Source: Tepidiphilus margaritifer DSM 15129 (GTDB lineage: Bacteria > Pseudomonadota > Gammaproteobacteria > Burkholderiales > Rhodocyclaceae). From it: a stretch of 64,000 nt of DNA. A program made the translations under genes and the position numbers. The DNA lies in contig NZ_AUDR01000016.1 in NCBI RefSeq assembly GCF_000425565.1, positions 111,918 to 175,917 of the forward strand, written 5' to 3'. This document shows, in pieces, positions 37,085-47,391 of the stretch (within the stretch, counting starts at the first letter, position 1; each line of letters begins with the position of its first letter). A model generated the notes under the pieces. The model made no database searches. It was given only the letters and a program-made list of their open reading frames with translations, and was not told the DNA's origin.

Positions 37085-39966
37085 GCCAGCTCCCGCGCCA
37101 CTTCGCGCACTTCGAAGACTTCGATCTGGTCACCGACCTGGATGTCGTTGTACCCCTTGACCGAGAGACCGCACTCGTAGCCGGCCTTGACCTCGCGCAC
37201 GTCCTCTTTGAAGCGCTTGAGCGAATCGAGCTCGCCCTCGTGGATGACGACGTGGTCGCGCAGCACGCGTACTTTGGCACCGCGCCGGATCGTGCCTTCG
37301 AGCACGTAGCACCCTGCCACGGTACCGACCTTGGGCACGCGGAAGACCTGGCGCACCTCGGCCAGACCGATGATCTCTTCCTTGCGCTCGGGCGAGAGCA
37401 TGCCGCTCAAGGCCGCCTTGATCTCATCGACCGCATCGTAGATGATGTTGTAGTAGCGGATGTCCACGCCGTAACTCTCGGCGAGCTTGCGCGCGCTGGC
37501 GTCGCTGCGCACGTTGAAGCCGATGATGATGGCGTTGGACGCCTGAGCGAGGTTGACGTCGCTCTCGCTGATGCCACCCACGGCACCGTGGATGACCTGC
37601 ACCTTGACTTCGTCGGTGGAGAGTTTCTCCAGCGACTGCTTGAGCGCTTCGAGCGAACCCTGTACGTCGGCCTTGATGATGATGGGCAGCGTCTTCACCT
37701 CGCCCTCGCTCATCTGTTCGAAGAGATTCTCGAGCTTGAGCGCCTGCTGCTTGGCGAGTTTCACCTCGCGGAACTTGCCCTGGCGATAGAGGGCGATCTC
37801 GCGCGCCTTGCGCTCGTCGGGCAGCACCACGAACTCTTCGCCCGCCTGCGGCACGTCTTCCAAGCCCAGGATCTCGACGGGCATCGAGGGGCCGGCCGAG
37901 TCGACCGTTTTGCCGGTTTCGTCGAGCATGGCACGCACCCGGCCCCAGGTGGAGCCGACGAGCACCACGTCGCCCTTGTGCAACATGCCGCTTTGCACCA
38001 GCACGGAAGCCACCGGGCCGCGGCCTTTGTCGAGACGCGCTTCGAGCACGATCCCTTTGGCCGGGCCTTCGGCCGGCGCTTTGAGCTCCAGCACCTCGGC
38101 TTGCAGCAGGATGCCTTCGAGCAGCTCGTCGATCCCCTGCCCCATCTTGGCCGAGACGTTGTAGAACATGGTGTCGCCGCCGTATTCTTCGGGGATCACG
38201 CCTTCGGCCACCAGTTCCTGGCGCACGCGTTCCGGGTTGGCGTCGGGCTTGTCGATCTTGTTGACGGCCACGATGATGGGTACACCGGCGGCGCGCGCGT
38301 GGTGGATCGCCTCGCGCGTCTGCGGCATCACCCCGTCGTCGGCGGCCACCACCAGCACCACGATGTCAGTGGCTTGCGCTCCACGCGCCCGCATGGCCGT
38401 GAAGGCCTCGTGGCCCGGCGTGTCGAGGAAAGTGATGGTGCCGCGCGGCGTTTCCACGTGATACGCCCCGATGTGCTGCGTGATGCCGCCCGCCTCGCCT
38501 GCAGCCACCTTGGTGCGGCGGATGTAGTCGAGGAGCGACGTTTTCCCGTGGTCGACGTGGCCCATGACGGTGACTACCGGCGGGCGCGGTTTTTCTTCGT
38601 AGTGCTGCGCGCTCACTTCTTCGAGGAAGGCATCCGGTTCGTCCAGACGGGCGGGCACGGCCTTGTGCCCCATCTCTTCGACCACGATCATGGCCGTTTC
38701 CTGGTCGATGACCTGGTTGATGGTGGCCATGATGCCCATCTTCATCATGGTCTTGATGACCTCGGTGGCCTTGACCGCCATCTTGTGCGCCAATTCGGCC
38801 ACGGTGATGGTCTCAGGCACATGGACCTCGCGCACGATCGGTTCGGTCGGCGCTTGGAATTCATGCGACTCGGCACCGCGGGCGGCACGCTTGCCCGCCT
38901 TGCCTGCCTTGCCGCCGCCTTTCCAACCGGCGCTGCCATCGTCGAGTGCCCGTACCTTGAGCCCGCCGCGCTTGCCGGGTACGCGCTCCTCGGTTTTCTT
39001 CTCGACCTTCTTCTCTTTGTCTTTCGCCTTGTGCAGGGTCGGACGCTCTTCAGTGGCCGGTTTGGCTGCTGCCGGAGCAGAAGCCGCTGCGGCCGCCTCG
39101 GCGGCCTCTTTGGCTTTCGCCGCCTCTTCCTGCAGTTGCGCCTGGGCACGCGCCTGACGGGCGAGCTCACGCTCGCGCTTGGCGCGCAAGTCGGCCTCCT
39201 GGCGAGCGCGCAACTCGGCCTGGCGCTTCGCTTCGGCCTCCCGGCGGGCGAGCTCTTCAGGCGACAGAATGGAGGCCACCGGGGGGGCAGTCCGCGTGAG
39301 TTTCGCCTTGGGCGCCGCCGGGGCCGGCTGAGGTTCGGCGGCCTTGGGTTCGACGGCGGCAGGCGCTTGCGCTGCGACTTCGGCCGGCGCCGCCACGGCA
39401 GGCGCCTCGGTCGCGACCGGCTCGAAAACTTCTCCGGGAGTTTCCTCCACCGAAGGTTTTTCTTCGGCGATGGATGCAGTGGTTTCACTGGGAAGGTGTC
39501 GCGCTTCGGCAGAGATCGGTGCGGCCCCGGCCTGGGGTGTGGTCTCGGTTGGTACGGCAGGAGCCGCCTCTTCGGCGGTAGGAGTCGGGCGCGCTGCCGT
39601 CTCCACTGCTTGCGCCGCCTTCAGCGCCGCCTCGAGCTTGGCCTGCTCTTCCTTCGCTTTGGCGAGTACCTCGTCGCGATTGACGAGCACCCGTTTCTTG
39701 CGCACCTCGACCTGTACCGTGCGCGCCCGTCCCTGAGCGTCGGTCGCGCGCAGGGCGGTGGTTTCCTTGCGCGTGAGCGTGATCTTGCCACTGCCGCCTT
39801 CGCCGTGCTGACGCTTGAGAAAGGCGAGCAATTGCGCCTTGTCCTTGGCCGTGACGGGATCCTCGGCACTTTTTTTCACGACTCCTGCCTGCTGGAACTG
39901 GTCGAGCAGGCGTTGCACGTCGAGCCTGAGCTCGTCGGCGAATTCCTTGACGTTCTTTGCTTCCAT
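37081..39966 (-). CDS. infB: Translation initiation factor IF-2
   Basis: IF-2 is the GTPase that places fMet-tRNA on the 30S subunit and promotes subunit joining. The 961-residue protein has an N-terminal IF2N domain ([20 protein letters not shown]), a long low-complexity Ala/Glu/Lys/Pro linker (about 90-330), a second IF2N-like segment ([20 protein letters not shown]), the G domain with [16 protein letters not shown] near 472, [15 protein letters not shown] and NKIDKPDA, and the C-terminal tRNA-binding domains. An internal start producing a shorter IF-2 form is possible but not evident. It follows nusA by 12 bp. Confidence 0.98.
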   Translation of the reverse strand: MEAKNVKEFADELRLDVQRLLDQFQQAGVVKKSAEDPVTAKDKAQLLAFLKRQHGEGGSGKITLTRKETTALRATDAQGRARTVQVEVRKKRVLVNRDEVLAKAKEEQAKLEAALKAAQAVETAARPTPTAEEAAPAVPTETTPQAGAAPISAEARHLPSETTASIAEEKPSVEETPGEVFEPVATEAPAVAAPAEVAAQAPAAVEPKAAEPQPAPAAPKAKLTRTAPPVASILSPEELARREAEAKRQAELRARQEADLRAKRERELARQARAQAQLQEEAAKAKEAAEAAAAASAPAAAKPATEERPTLHKAKDKEKKVEKKTEERVPGKRGGLKVRALDDGSAGWKGGGKAGKAGKRAARGAESHEFQAPTEPIVREVHVPETITVAELAHKMAVKATEVIKTMMKMGIMATINQVIDQETAMIVVEEMGHKAVPARLDEPDAFLEEVSAQHYEEKPRPPVVTVMGHVDHGKTSLLDYIRRTKVAAGEAGGITQHIGAYHVETPRGTITFLDTPGHEAFTAMRARGAQATDIVVLVVAADDGVMPQTREAIHHARAAGVPIIVAVNKIDKPDANPERVRQELVAEGVIPEEYGGDTMFYNVSAKMGQGIDELLEGILLQAEVLELKAPAEGPAKGIVLEARLDKGRGPVASVLVQSGMLHKGDVVLVGSTWGRVRAMLDETGKTVDSAGPSMPVEILGLEDVPQAGEEFVVLPDERKAREIALYRQGKFREVKLAKQQALKLENLFEQMSEGEVKTLPIIIKADVQGSLEALKQSLEKLSTDEVKVQVIHGAVGGISESDVNLAQASNAIIIGFNVRSDASARKLAESYGVDIRYYNIIYDAVDEIKAALSGMLSPERKEEIIGLAEVRQVFRVPKVGTVAGCYVLEGTIRRGAKVRVLRDHVVIHEGELDSLKRFKEDVREVKAGYECGLSVKGYNDIQVGDQIEVFEVREVARELA

Positions 39967-39978
39967 CCTACTACCCCC

Positions 39979-41451
39979 TTACTCGAACCAATGTGCGCGC
40001 GCCTTGGTGATCAGATCGGCGGCGCGCTCATGGTCGATGCCGGTCAATTCGGCGAGCTCGTCGGTCGCCAGTTCCGCCAGATCGTCGAGCCGGGTGATGC
40101 CCTGGCGGGCGAGCTTCACGGCAAGTTCCTTGTCCATTCCCTCGAGTTCCAGGAGCGCCGGCTCCACCTTTTCGAGCGCCTCCTCGATGGCGATCGCCTC
40201 GGAAAGCAGTGCCGTACGGGCGCGTTCACGCAGCGCCTGCACCGTCTCCTCGTCCAACCCTTCGATCGCCAGCATTTCGGAGAGCGGCACGTAGGCGATC
40301 TCTTCGAGCGAGGTAAACCCCTCATCGATCAAGAGATCGGCGAGCTCCTCGTCGACATCGAGTTTCTCCATGAAGAGGGCGCGCAAGGTTTGCCGTTCCT
40401 CTTCCTGTTTCTGCTGCGACTCGGCCTGGCTCAGCAAGTTGATGGTCCAACCGGTGAGCTCGGAGGCGAGCCGCACGTTCTGGCCGCCGCGGCCGATGGC
40501 GATGGCGAGGTTCGCGTCGTCGACCACCACGTCCATGGCATGCTTTTCTTCATCGACCACGATGGAGAGCACCTCGGCCGGCTGCAGCGCCGCGATCACG
40601 TACTGCGCCGGATCGGGCGACCAGACGATGATGTCGATCTGTTCCTGGGCGATCTCGTTGCGGACCGCCATCACGCGCGAGCCGCGCATCCCCACGCAGG
40701 TACCCACCGGATCGAGCCGCGGATCCTTCGAATGCACGGCGATCTTGGAGCGCAAACCGGGGTCGCGGGCGCAGCCCTTGATCTCGATGAGCCCCTCCTC
40801 GATCTCGGGGACTTCCAGCTCGAAGAGCTTGACGACCAGCTCGGGCGAGGTGCGCGAGAGGATCAGCTGCGGCCCGCGGCCGCTGCGGTCGACCCGGATG
40901 ACCACCGCCTTGATGCGATCGCCGACGCGCAGCGCCTCGCGCGGAATCATCTGCTCGCGCGGCAGGAGCGCTTCCAGCCGGCCGATCTCGACGATGGCGT
41001 TGCCGCGCTCCATGCGCTTGATGGTGCCGGAGACGAGCGTTTCGTTGCGCGAGAGGAATTCTTCGAGGATCTGCTCGCGCTCGGCGTCGCGGATCTTCTG
41101 CAGCACGATCTGCTTGGCCGTCTGCGCCCCGATCCGCCCAAGGTCCTGCACCGGAATCTCTTCCTCGTAATACTCGCCCACGCGGATGTCCGGATTGATC
41201 TCGCGCGCGTCGATGAGCCCCATCTCGCGCTCGTCGTTGGTCACCTCGGCATCGGGCAGCACCAGCCAACGCCGCCAGGCGCGGTAGGTGCCGGTGGAGC
41301 GGTCGATCTCCACGCGCACGTCGGCGTCTTCATGGAGATGCTTCTTCGTGGCGGAGGCGAGCGCCGCTTCAAGGGCAGCGAAGACGACGTCCTTGGAGAC
41401 GTTCTTTTCATGGGCCAGCGCATCGACCAGCAACAGCAGTTCTCGACTCAT
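39979..41451 (-). CDS. nusA: Transcription termination/antitermination protein NusA
   Basis: NusA binds RNA polymerase and modulates pausing, intrinsic termination and rRNA antitermination. The 490-residue protein has the polymerase-binding N-terminal domain ([20 protein letters not shown]), an S1 domain, two KH domains (ending in [21 protein letters not shown]) and two C-terminal acidic helical repeats (for example [20 protein letters not shown]). The C-terminal repeats are usual for gamma/betaproteobacteria. Its ATG overlaps the rimP stop by 4 bp. A terminator-like leader upstream of rimP offers a site for NusA feedback. Confidence 0.98.
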   Translation of the reverse strand: MSRELLLLVDALAHEKNVSKDVVFAALEAALASATKKHLHEDADVRVEIDRSTGTYRAWRRWLVLPDAEVTNDEREMGLIDAREINPDIRVGEYYEEEIPVQDLGRIGAQTAKQIVLQKIRDAEREQILEEFLSRNETLVSGTIKRMERGNAIVEIGRLEALLPREQMIPREALRVGDRIKAVVIRVDRSGRGPQLILSRTSPELVVKLFELEVPEIEEGLIEIKGCARDPGLRSKIAVHSKDPRLDPVGTCVGMRGSRVMAVRNEIAQEQIDIIVWSPDPAQYVIAALQPAEVLSIVVDEEKHAMDVVVDDANLAIAIGRGGQNVRLASELTGWTINLLSQAESQQKQEEERQTLRALFMEKLDVDEELADLLIDEGFTSLEEIAYVPLSEMLAIEGLDEETVQALRERARTALLSEAIAIEEALEKVEPALLELEGMDKELAVKLARQGITRLDDLAELATDELAELTGIDHERAADLITKARAHWFE

Positions 41452-41903
41452 TGTTTTTTACCTCCGAAACCGTCGAATTGAGGGACGAGGCGGGCCCGGT
41501 CGATCTCCGCCAACGCGAATTCATGTTCTCCCAGGTCGCTCGAGACGCGCACCCGATCCTCTTCGATGCCCAGCAGTTCCGCTTTCAGGTTCTTGCGCCC
41601 CTGCCAGGGTTCGCGCAGCTTGAGCTGGACCTGAGCGCCGACGAAACGGGCGAAATCACGTGGTTTCTTCAGCACCCGGTCGAGCCCGGGCGAAGAGACT
41701 TCCAATCGATCGTAGTCGATGTCCTCGACCTCGAACACGCGCTGCAGCTGGTCGCTCACCGTGGCGCAGTCATCGACGGTGACGCCCCGTTCGATGTCGA
41801 TGAACACACGCAGAATGCGGGCCCGGGGCGAGACTTCGAAATCGACGAGCTCGAACCCCATGCCTGACACCACCTGCTCGACCAAGGCTTCCAGATCCAC
41901 CAT
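41448..41903 (-). CDS. rimP: Ribosome maturation factor RimP
   Basis: RimP acts in 30S subunit maturation. The 151-residue protein begins [20 protein letters not shown] and contains the family stretch [19 protein letters not shown] and [18 protein letters not shown]. It opens the rimP-nusA-infB-rbfA-truB operon. Its ATG lies only about 12 nt after the U-run of a hairpin terminator, with GGGTG as a modest Shine-Dalgarno in between. Confidence 0.96.
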   Translation of the reverse strand: MVDLEALVEQVVSGMGFELVDFEVSPRARILRVFIDIERGVTVDDCATVSDQLQRVFEVEDIDYDRLEVSSPGLDRVLKKPRDFARFVGAQVQLKLREPWQGRKNLKAELLGIEEDRVRVSSDLGEHEFALAEIDRARLVPQFDGFGGKKQ

Positions 41904-41999
41904 GTTTCACCCGAGAAAAAAAAATGGGCCAGAAGAGCCCATTTCCGTTTGCTTGCCAACCGGAAATCCGGGCAACTTAGCAAGTTTGCCCGGACGAGA
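41904..41999 (-). ncRNA. rimP leader with mutually exclusive hairpins (candidate attenuator)
   Basis: Between the predicted start near 41999 and rimP, about 96 nt hold three stems on the minus strand. P1 pairs 41967-41975 with 41986-41994 and is extended by a CTT/AAG inner stem. P2 pairs ATTTCCG (41961-41967) with CGGAAAT (41941-41947). The third is the terminator stem 41937-41944/41922-41929. P2 and the terminator share 41941-41944, so they cannot form fully together, which is the logic of an attenuator. A rimP-leader attenuator family was proposed in gammaproteobacteria; whether this is a homologue is not known. Confidence 0.55.
41915..41944 (-). terminator. Rho-independent terminator immediately upstream of rimP
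   Basis: On the minus strand AAATGGGC and GCCCATTT form an 8-bp stem with a 7-nt loop; the 3' arm's TTT runs into six more T (9 in total). It faces into the rimP-nusA-infB operon rather than ending a gene, as the only upstream genes on the other side are on the plus strand. Confidence 0.75.
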
Positions 42000-42005
42000 T
42001 GACGA

Positions 42006-42035
42006 ACTATAGCACCATCGAGGGGGATTTTACAA
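42006..42035 (-). promoter_or_regulatory. Probable sigma-70 promoter of rimP-nusA-infB
   Basis: On the minus strand TTGTAA (42035-42030), 18 bp and TATAGT (42011-42006) place the start near 41999, giving the attenuator-like leader described here. Confidence 0.55.
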
Positions 42036-42071
42036 GAGAGGGTGTTTTTACAAGATATTAGAACGACACAC

Positions 42072-42108
42072 TCCACATCTCTCGAGAAAAGCACTATATT
42101 TAGCGCTA
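42072..42108 (+). promoter_or_regulatory. Candidate promoter/operator of the Phd/RelE-type TA pair
   Basis: TCCACA (42072-42077), 17 bp and TATATT (42095-42100) form a weak sigma-70 promoter. The palindrome TAGCGCTA (42101-42108), flanked by CTATATT repeats, would overlap the start site, a common position for autorepression by antitoxin. Confidence 0.35.
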
Positions 42109-42141
42109 TATTCGTAGCCGTTACTTTGAAGGGAACACATC

Positions 42142-42393
42142 ATGGATGCAATCTACGCCAACTACTCCATCAGCATATCCGAGTTCAAGCGCAACCCGGC
42201 ACGGGTGCTGCGTGCCGCAGGCGAGAAACCCGTGGCGGTACTCAACCACAACCGTCCAGCCTTCTACCTGATCACTCCCAAGCTCTTCGAAGCGCTGGTC
42301 GAAGAGTTGGCCGACCGCGATTTGGTCGATTTAGCCCGCCGACGTCTGGCCATGAAGGACAGCGCCATCGAGGTGGATCTTGACGAGCTCTGA
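42142..42393 (+). CDS. Phd/YefM-family antitoxin
   Basis: This 83-residue protein starts MDAIYANYSISISEFKRNPA and contains KPVAVLNHNRPAFYLITP, the Phd/YefM fold that binds operator DNA through its N-terminus, while its charged C-terminal tail (residues ~55-83) would wrap the toxin. AAGGGA precedes the ATG by 8 nt. It overlaps the toxin gene by 14 bp. Such antitoxins repress their own operon with the toxin as co-repressor, and a palindrome lies at the predicted start site. Confidence 0.88.
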   Translation: MDAIYANYSISISEFKRNPARVLRAAGEKPVAVLNHNRPAFYLITPKLFEALVEELADRDLVDLARRRLAMKDSAIEVDLDEL

Positions 42394-42709
42394 TCCTTCG
42401 TCCGGGGCAACGAAATATCGCCTGAAGTTTCTGCCTGCAGCGCTGGAGGAATGGAACGCCCTGGACGGCAGCCTCAAAGCCGCCTTCAAGAAACTACTCG
42501 AGAAGCGTCTGGAGCAGCCGCGCGTCCCCGGCGCGGAATTGCACGGGGATTTACGCGACTGCTACAAGATCAAACTGCTCAAGCAGGGCTACCGGCTGGT
42601 GTATCAGGTCGAGGACGATGCTCTGGTCGTGCTGGTGCTGGCCATCGCCAAGCGCGAGGACATGGTGGTCTATCGCGCGGCCATCGAGCGACTGATTGCA
42701 GATCGGTAG
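42380..42709 (+). CDS. RelE/ParE-superfamily toxin
   Basis: The 109-residue protein has the RelE pattern: YRLKFLPAALEEWNALDGSL, the helix AFKKLLEKRLEQP, then DLRDCYKIKLLKQGYRLVYQ and VLVLAIAKREDMVVYRAA. RelE toxins cleave mRNA on the ribosome; ParE relatives attack gyrase. The KLLKQGYRLVYQV strand and KRED end favour RelE. Start ATG (MTSSDPSS) lies within the antitoxin end. The pair is inserted between the rimP promoter and the 3' end of purL. Confidence 0.9.
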   Translation: MTSSDPSSGATKYRLKFLPAALEEWNALDGSLKAAFKKLLEKRLEQPRVPGAELHGDLRDCYKIKLLKQGYRLVYQVEDDALVVLVLAIAKREDMVVYRAAIERLIADR

Positions 42710-42747
42710 TGCCAGCCCCTCTGCGATGGCGCGCGCTCGCGGCTTTT

Positions 42748-45700
42748 TCACCCCACCCAGCGACGCGCATTGAGAAAGAGCTGGAACCACGGCGATTCCT
42801 CGCCCAGGCCGGCCGGCGCCCAGGACCATTGCACCGTGCGGAAAGCGCGTTCCGGATGCGGCATGAGAATGGTAAAGCGGCCGTCGGGCGTGGTGAAGCC
42901 CGTCGAGCCGCCTGCGGAGCCGTTCGGGTTGAAGGGATAGCGCTCAGTAGGGGCGCCGCGGTGATCGACGTAGCGCAGCGTCGCGATCGCCTTGGCAGCC
43001 TGTTCGGACGAGACGAACTCGGTGCGCCCCTCGCCGTGGCTCACGACGATGGGCAGGCGGCTGCCCGCCATCCCCGCGAAGAAGATGGAAGGGCTCTCGA
43101 GCACCTCCACCATCACGAAGCGCGCCTCGAACTGCTCGCTGCGGTTGCGCACGAAGCGGGGCCAATGCGCCGCCCCGGGGATGATGGGGGCGAGCTGCGC
43201 CATCATCTGGCAGCCGTTGCACACTCCCAGCGCGAAGCTGTCTTCGCGGGCGAAGAAGGCCGCGAACTGCGCCCGCAGCGTTTCATGGTAGAGGATGGCC
43301 TTGGCCCAACCCGCCCCGGCTCCGAGCACGTCGCCGTAGGAAAACCCGCCGCAGGCGGCGATCCCCTTGAATTCGTCGAGCCGTCGCCTGCCGGCGATGA
43401 GATCGGTCATCGGCACGTCCACGGCCTCGAACCCTGCCCGGGAAAACGCCGCGGCCATTTCCGCGTGGCTGTTGACCCCCTGCTCCCTCAGGATGGCCAC
43501 GCGCGGGCGCACCCCGCTTGCCACCATGGGCGCCTTGCCCACTTCGAAAGTAAGCGCGCAGGAAAGACCGGGATCCTCGGCATCGGCGAGCGCGGCGAAC
43601 TCTTCCTCGGCGCAGGTTTCGTCATCGCGCAAGCGGGCGATGCGCCGGCTCACTTCGCTCCAGCGCTGCCACAGCGCCGTGCGCGGGGCGGCGTAGAGGA
43701 GTTGCCCGCCATGCCACAGGCGCAGTTCGTCGCGGTCGTTCAAGGTGCCGACGAAGTGATGCGCCACGCCGTGTTCGCGCAGGATCTCGCGCACCTCCTC
43801 GCGCCGGTCGCGCTCGATCTGGATGAGCGCCCCCAACTCCTCGGCGAAGAGGGCCGAGAGCACCGCGTCGTTGCGCCGTCCCAGCACGGTGTCGGATCGC
43901 TTGGTCGAATCCACGTCCAGGCAAGCGCCGCCGATCGCCACCGTGTCGAGCTGCAGCGAAAGGCCGCAGCCCGAGGCGAACATCATCTCGGCGGCGCAGG
44001 CGAGCAAGCCGCCGTCGGAGCGGTCGTGGTAAGCGAGCACCAGGCCGCGCGAGCGCAGTGCCCGCAGCGCGCGCCAGAACCCCGCCAACGCCTCGGGGCG
44101 CACGTCCGGCGCCTGCTCGCCCACCGAGGCATACACCTGGGCGAGCGCCGAGCCTCCCAGGCGGTTTTTCCCCTCGCCCAGGTCGATCAGCACCAGTTCC
44201 GTCTCGCGCGCGCCATCGCGCACGAGCTCCGGCGTGAGCGTGCGGCGCACGTCCTCAACCGGGGCGAAGGCCGTGACGATGAGCGACACGGGCGAGACCA
44301 CCTCGCGCTCGCTGCCGTCGGCCTCGCGCCAAGCCGTCTTCATGGAGAGCGAATCCTTGCCCACGGGAATCGCAAGCCCCACCGCCTGGCAGAAGCGGCT
44401 CACGGCCGCGACCGTCTCGTAGAGCCGCGCATCCTCGCCACGATGCCCCGCCGCCGCCATCCAGTTGGCCGAGAGTTTCACCCGCGTGAGTTCGGCCACG
44501 TCGGCCGCGGCGAGGTTGGTGATCGCCTCGCCCACCGCCATGCGCCCCGAGGCGGCCGGATCGACGCAGGCAAGCGGCGTGCGCTCGCCCATGGCAAAGG
44601 CCTCGCCCGCGTATCCCGTGAAATCGGCCGAGGTGACCGCCACGTCGGCCACCGGCACCTGCCAGCGCCCCACCAGCTGGTCGCGCGCCGTCAAGCCGCC
44701 GACGGTGCGATCCCCGATCGTGACGAGGAACTTCTTGCTCGCCACCGCCGGCAGCGCCAGCACCCGTTCGATCGCCTCGTCGAGCGCGATCGGGGTGAGA
44801 TCGAAGGGTGGAAGGTGGATCGCCCGGCGCGAGACATGGCGCACCATCTTCGGCGGCTTGCCCAGCAGCGTCTCCATTTCCATGCGCACCGGATCGTTGC
44901 CGAAGAGCCGATCGTGCACGACGAGCATGCCGTCCTCGCTCGCCTCGCCCACCACCGCGAAGGGGCAGCGCTCGCGCGCGCAGATGGCGGCGAAGCGCTC
45001 GAGCTGCTGCGGCGCCACGGCCAACACATAGCGCTCCTGCGCCTCGTTGCACCAGATCTCGCGCGGGCTCATGCCCGGCTCCTCGATCGGGATTTCGCGC
45101 AGTTCGATGTGCGCCCCCAGCCCGGCCCCATCGACGAGCTCGGGCAAGGCGTTCGACAGCCCCCCGGCCCCCACGTCGTGGATGGAGAGAATGGGATTGT
45201 CGATGCCAAGCTGCCAGCAACGATCGATCACCTCCTGACAGCGGCGCTGCATCTCCGGGTTGCCGCGCTGCACCGAGGCGAAATCGAGCTCCGCCTCGTT
45301 CGTGCCCGCGCTCACCGAAGAGGCCGCCCCGCCGCCCAGGCCGATCAGCATCCCCGGCCCGCCGAGCTGGATCAGCAGCGTACCCGGCGCGAAGCCGACT
45401 TTCTTCGCCTGCCGCGCCTGGATCGCGCCCACCCCGCCGGCGATCATGATGGGCTTGTGGTAGCCGCGCACCTCGCCGTCGACCTCGAGCTCGAAGGTAC
45501 GGAAATACCCCGCCAGGTTGGGACGGCCGAACTCGTTGTTGAACGCCGCCGCCCCGATCGGCCCCTCGATCATGATCTCCAGGGGCGAAGCGATGCGCCC
45601 GGGTCGCCCATGAGCGCGCTCCCAGGGTTGCTCGAAGTCGGGCAAATGCAAGTTGGAGACAGTGAAGCCGGCAAGCCCCGCCTTGGGCTTGGCGCCGCGG

Positions 45701-46680
45701 CCGGTGGCACCCTCGTCGCGGATCTCGCCGCCCGCACCCGTGGCCGCACCCGGGAAAGGCGAGATCGCCGTGGGATGATTGTGCGTCTCGACCTTGCCGA
45801 GAAAATGCATGCGCTCACGATGGGCGCGCCACACGCCGTCGGTGTCGGGATGCAGCACTTCGCACTCCCGCCCCTCGAACACCGCCGCGTTGTCGGCATA
45901 AGCCACGATGGTGCCTTCGGGATGCGCCGCGTGCGTGTCGCGAATCCATTGGAAGAGGGACTTTTCCTGCTCCTGGCCGTCGATGACCCAGCGCGCGTTG
46001 AAGATCTTGTGCCGGCAATGCTCGGAATTGGCCTGAGCAAACATCATGAGCTCGACGTCGGTCGGATCGCGCCGCATGCGCCGGTAGGCGTCGAGCAGAT
46101 AGTCGATCTCGTCGTCGGAGAGCGCCAGGCCCATGGCGCGGTTCGCCGCCTCCAGCGCCGCGCGTCCTTCCCGCAAGAGCGGCACCGTCTCGAGCGGTTT
46201 GGGCGGAAAATGCGCAAAGAGTCTCACCCCTTCGGCCGGATCGTGGACGACCGATTCCGTCATGCGATCGTGCAGCAGCGCCGCCACTGCCTCGCGCTGC
46301 GCCTGCGACAGCCGCCCGAAGCCCTCGAGCCGATAGACGATACCGCGCTCCACCCGGCGCACCGCCGAAAGCCCGCACTGGCGCACGATGTCGGTGGCCT
46401 TGGAGGACCACGGCGAGATCGTGCCGAAGCGCGGCAGCACCACCAGCACGTCCGCCGGCGCCTGCGCCGGCGCCTGCGCCGGTGCCGGCTGCGCCGCCAG
46501 CAGCTCCATGAGACGCCCGCGGGCAAGCGCGTCGAGCGGTGCCTCGCACTCGGCCCAGAACCACTGTTGCGCCGACAACGTCGCCTCCCGGCCGATCGCC
46601 GCGGCCAGACGCCGCGCCAGACGCTGCAACCGCGGCGCCGACCAGGCGGCGCCCCCTGCGAACGAGACGATTTCGCTCAT
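42748..46680 (-). CDS. purL: Phosphoribosylformylglycinamidine synthase, large single-chain PurL
   Basis: PurL converts FGAR to FGAM with glutamine and ATP, the fourth purine step. The 1310-residue protein is the fused proteobacterial type: an N-terminal PurS-like domain, the linker domain, two AIRS-like ATP-binding halves ([37 protein letters not shown]) and a C-terminal glutaminase with the catalytic Cys in [15 protein letters not shown] and [11 protein letters not shown] 46680 (MSEIVSF) fits the family; the frame runs 40 codons further upstream without a ribosome site. A short [11 protein letters not shown] repeat lies near residue 70. Confidence 0.98.
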   Translation of the reverse strand: MSEIVSFAGGAAWSAPRLQRLARRLAAAIGREATLSAQQWFWAECEAPLDALARGRLMELLAAQPAPAQAPAQAPADVLVVLPRFGTISPWSSKATDIVRQCGLSAVRRVERGIVYRLEGFGRLSQAQREAVAALLHDRMTESVVHDPAEGVRLFAHFPPKPLETVPLLREGRAALEAANRAMGLALSDDEIDYLLDAYRRMRRDPTDVELMMFAQANSEHCRHKIFNARWVIDGQEQEKSLFQWIRDTHAAHPEGTIVAYADNAAVFEGRECEVLHPDTDGVWRAHRERMHFLGKVETHNHPTAISPFPGAATGAGGEIRDEGATGRGAKPKAGLAGFTVSNLHLPDFEQPWERAHGRPGRIASPLEIMIEGPIGAAAFNNEFGRPNLAGYFRTFELEVDGEVRGYHKPIMIAGGVGAIQARQAKKVGFAPGTLLIQLGGPGMLIGLGGGAASSVSAGTNEAELDFASVQRGNPEMQRRCQEVIDRCWQLGIDNPILSIHDVGAGGLSNALPELVDGAGLGAHIELREIPIEEPGMSPREIWCNEAQERYVLAVAPQQLERFAAICARERCPFAVVGEASEDGMLVVHDRLFGNDPVRMEMETLLGKPPKMVRHVSRRAIHLPPFDLTPIALDEAIERVLALPAVASKKFLVTIGDRTVGGLTARDQLVGRWQVPVADVAVTSADFTGYAGEAFAMGERTPLACVDPAASGRMAVGEAITNLAAADVAELTRVKLSANWMAAAGHRGEDARLYETVAAVSRFCQAVGLAIPVGKDSLSMKTAWREADGSEREVVSPVSLIVTAFAPVEDVRRTLTPELVRDGARETELVLIDLGEGKNRLGGSALAQVYASVGEQAPDVRPEALAGFWRALRALRSRGLVLAYHDRSDGGLLACAAEMMFASGCGLSLQLDTVAIGGACLDVDSTKRSDTVLGRRNDAVLSALFAEELGALIQIERDRREEVREILREHGVAHHFVGTLNDRDELRLWHGGQLLYAAPRTALWQRWSEVSRRIARLRDDETCAEEEFAALADAEDPGLSCALTFEVGKAPMVASGVRPRVAILREQGVNSHAEMAAAFSRAGFEAVDVPMTDLIAGRRRLDEFKGIAACGGFSYGDVLGAGAGWAKAILYHETLRAQFAAFFAREDSFALGVCNGCQMMAQLAPIIPGAAHWPRFVRNRSEQFEARFVMVEVLESPSIFFAGMAGSRLPIVVSHGEGRTEFVSSEQAAKAIATLRYVDHRGAPTERYPFNPNGSAGGSTGFTTPDGRFTILMPHPERAFRTVQWSWAPAGLGEESPWFQLFLNARRWVG

Positions 46681-46713
46681 TGGATGACCGTCGACCCTTT
46701 GCGGAAAACACCG

Positions 46714-46719
46714 ATTATA
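46714..46719 (-). promoter_or_regulatory. -10 element of a likely purL promoter
   Basis: A perfect TATAAT occurs on the minus strand 34 bp before the purL ATG. The -35 region 17 bp upstream (GAAAGG) is weak. I see no clear PurR-box palindrome. Confidence 0.4.
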
Positions 46720-46792
46720 CCGTCCGCCGCACCCTTCCTTTCCGGCATCGCATCGTCTATGATGCAGAGGAAACACCCAAAGGACGGAGGAG

Positions 46793-47386
46793 ATGAACAT
46801 ATTTTCGTCATGGAAACCCCTGCGCCGCTTTCACCTTACTCCCGGCACGACGATCGACCAGCCCAACGAGGAGGCTGCCCGTCAGGTCACGCTGGATTCC
46901 CCCGCGATCGAAGTGATGACCGATCTCGAGCGGGTGCGCCCCGTCACCGCCCACCCCGACGAATCGCTCGTCGCTGCCGAGGAGCGCATGATCCGCCGCG
47001 GCGTGCGCTTACTGCTGGTGCTCGATCCGTCGGGTACTTTGTTGGGTATTCTCACCGCCAATGACCTCCTCGGCGAAAAACCCATGCGCTTCGCCCATGA
47101 AAACCACCTCAAACGCGAAGAAGTTCTGGTGCGCCACATCATGACCTCCTTTGCGCAAGTCGACGCGGTCCTGCTCGAAGACATCCTCCATGCCAAGGTG
47201 GGCAACGTCGTCGCCACCTTGCAGGAATGCGGGCGTCACCACCTGCTCGTGGCTCAGCAGCGCGATGGCCGGATCAGCATCCGCGGCATTTTTTCCGTGA
47301 CCCAGATCGCCCGCCAGCTCGGCATGGAAATTCCCATCGACCCGCGACCACAAACCTTCGCCGAAATCGAATCGGAGCTACGCTGA
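46793..47386 (+). CDS. CBS-domain pair protein of unknown role
   Basis: The 197-residue soluble protein has two CBS domains: one from [19 protein letters not shown] to [10 protein letters not shown] (about 37-105) and one from [18 protein letters not shown] to [15 protein letters not shown] (about 115-180). CBS pairs bind adenosine nucleotides such as AMP, ATP or SAM and usually regulate a partner, but no partner domain is fused here. GGAGG lies 6 nt before the ATG. It is divergent from purL and 5 bp upstream of the next gene, with which it is probably co-transcribed. Confidence 0.85.
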   Translation: MNIFSSWKPLRRFHLTPGTTIDQPNEEAARQVTLDSPAIEVMTDLERVRPVTAHPDESLVAAEERMIRRGVRLLLVLDPSGTLLGILTANDLLGEKPMRFAHENHLKREEVLVRHIMTSFAQVDAVLLEDILHAKVGNVVATLQECGRHHLLVAQQRDGRISIRGIFSVTQIARQLGMEIPIDPRPQTFAEIESELR

Positions 47387-47391
47387 ACCCC

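Noticed and set aside
37240..41481. A 1413-codon plus-strand open frame opposite infB and nusA
   Set aside because: It spans two well-conserved genes on the other strand, and its protein is His/Asp/Leu-biased low-complexity, as expected of an antisense shadow.
42451..47064. A 1537-codon plus-strand open frame opposite purL
   Set aside because: It is antisense to the clearly conserved PurL, has no ribosome site or recognisable domain, and arises from GC-rich third-codon bias.
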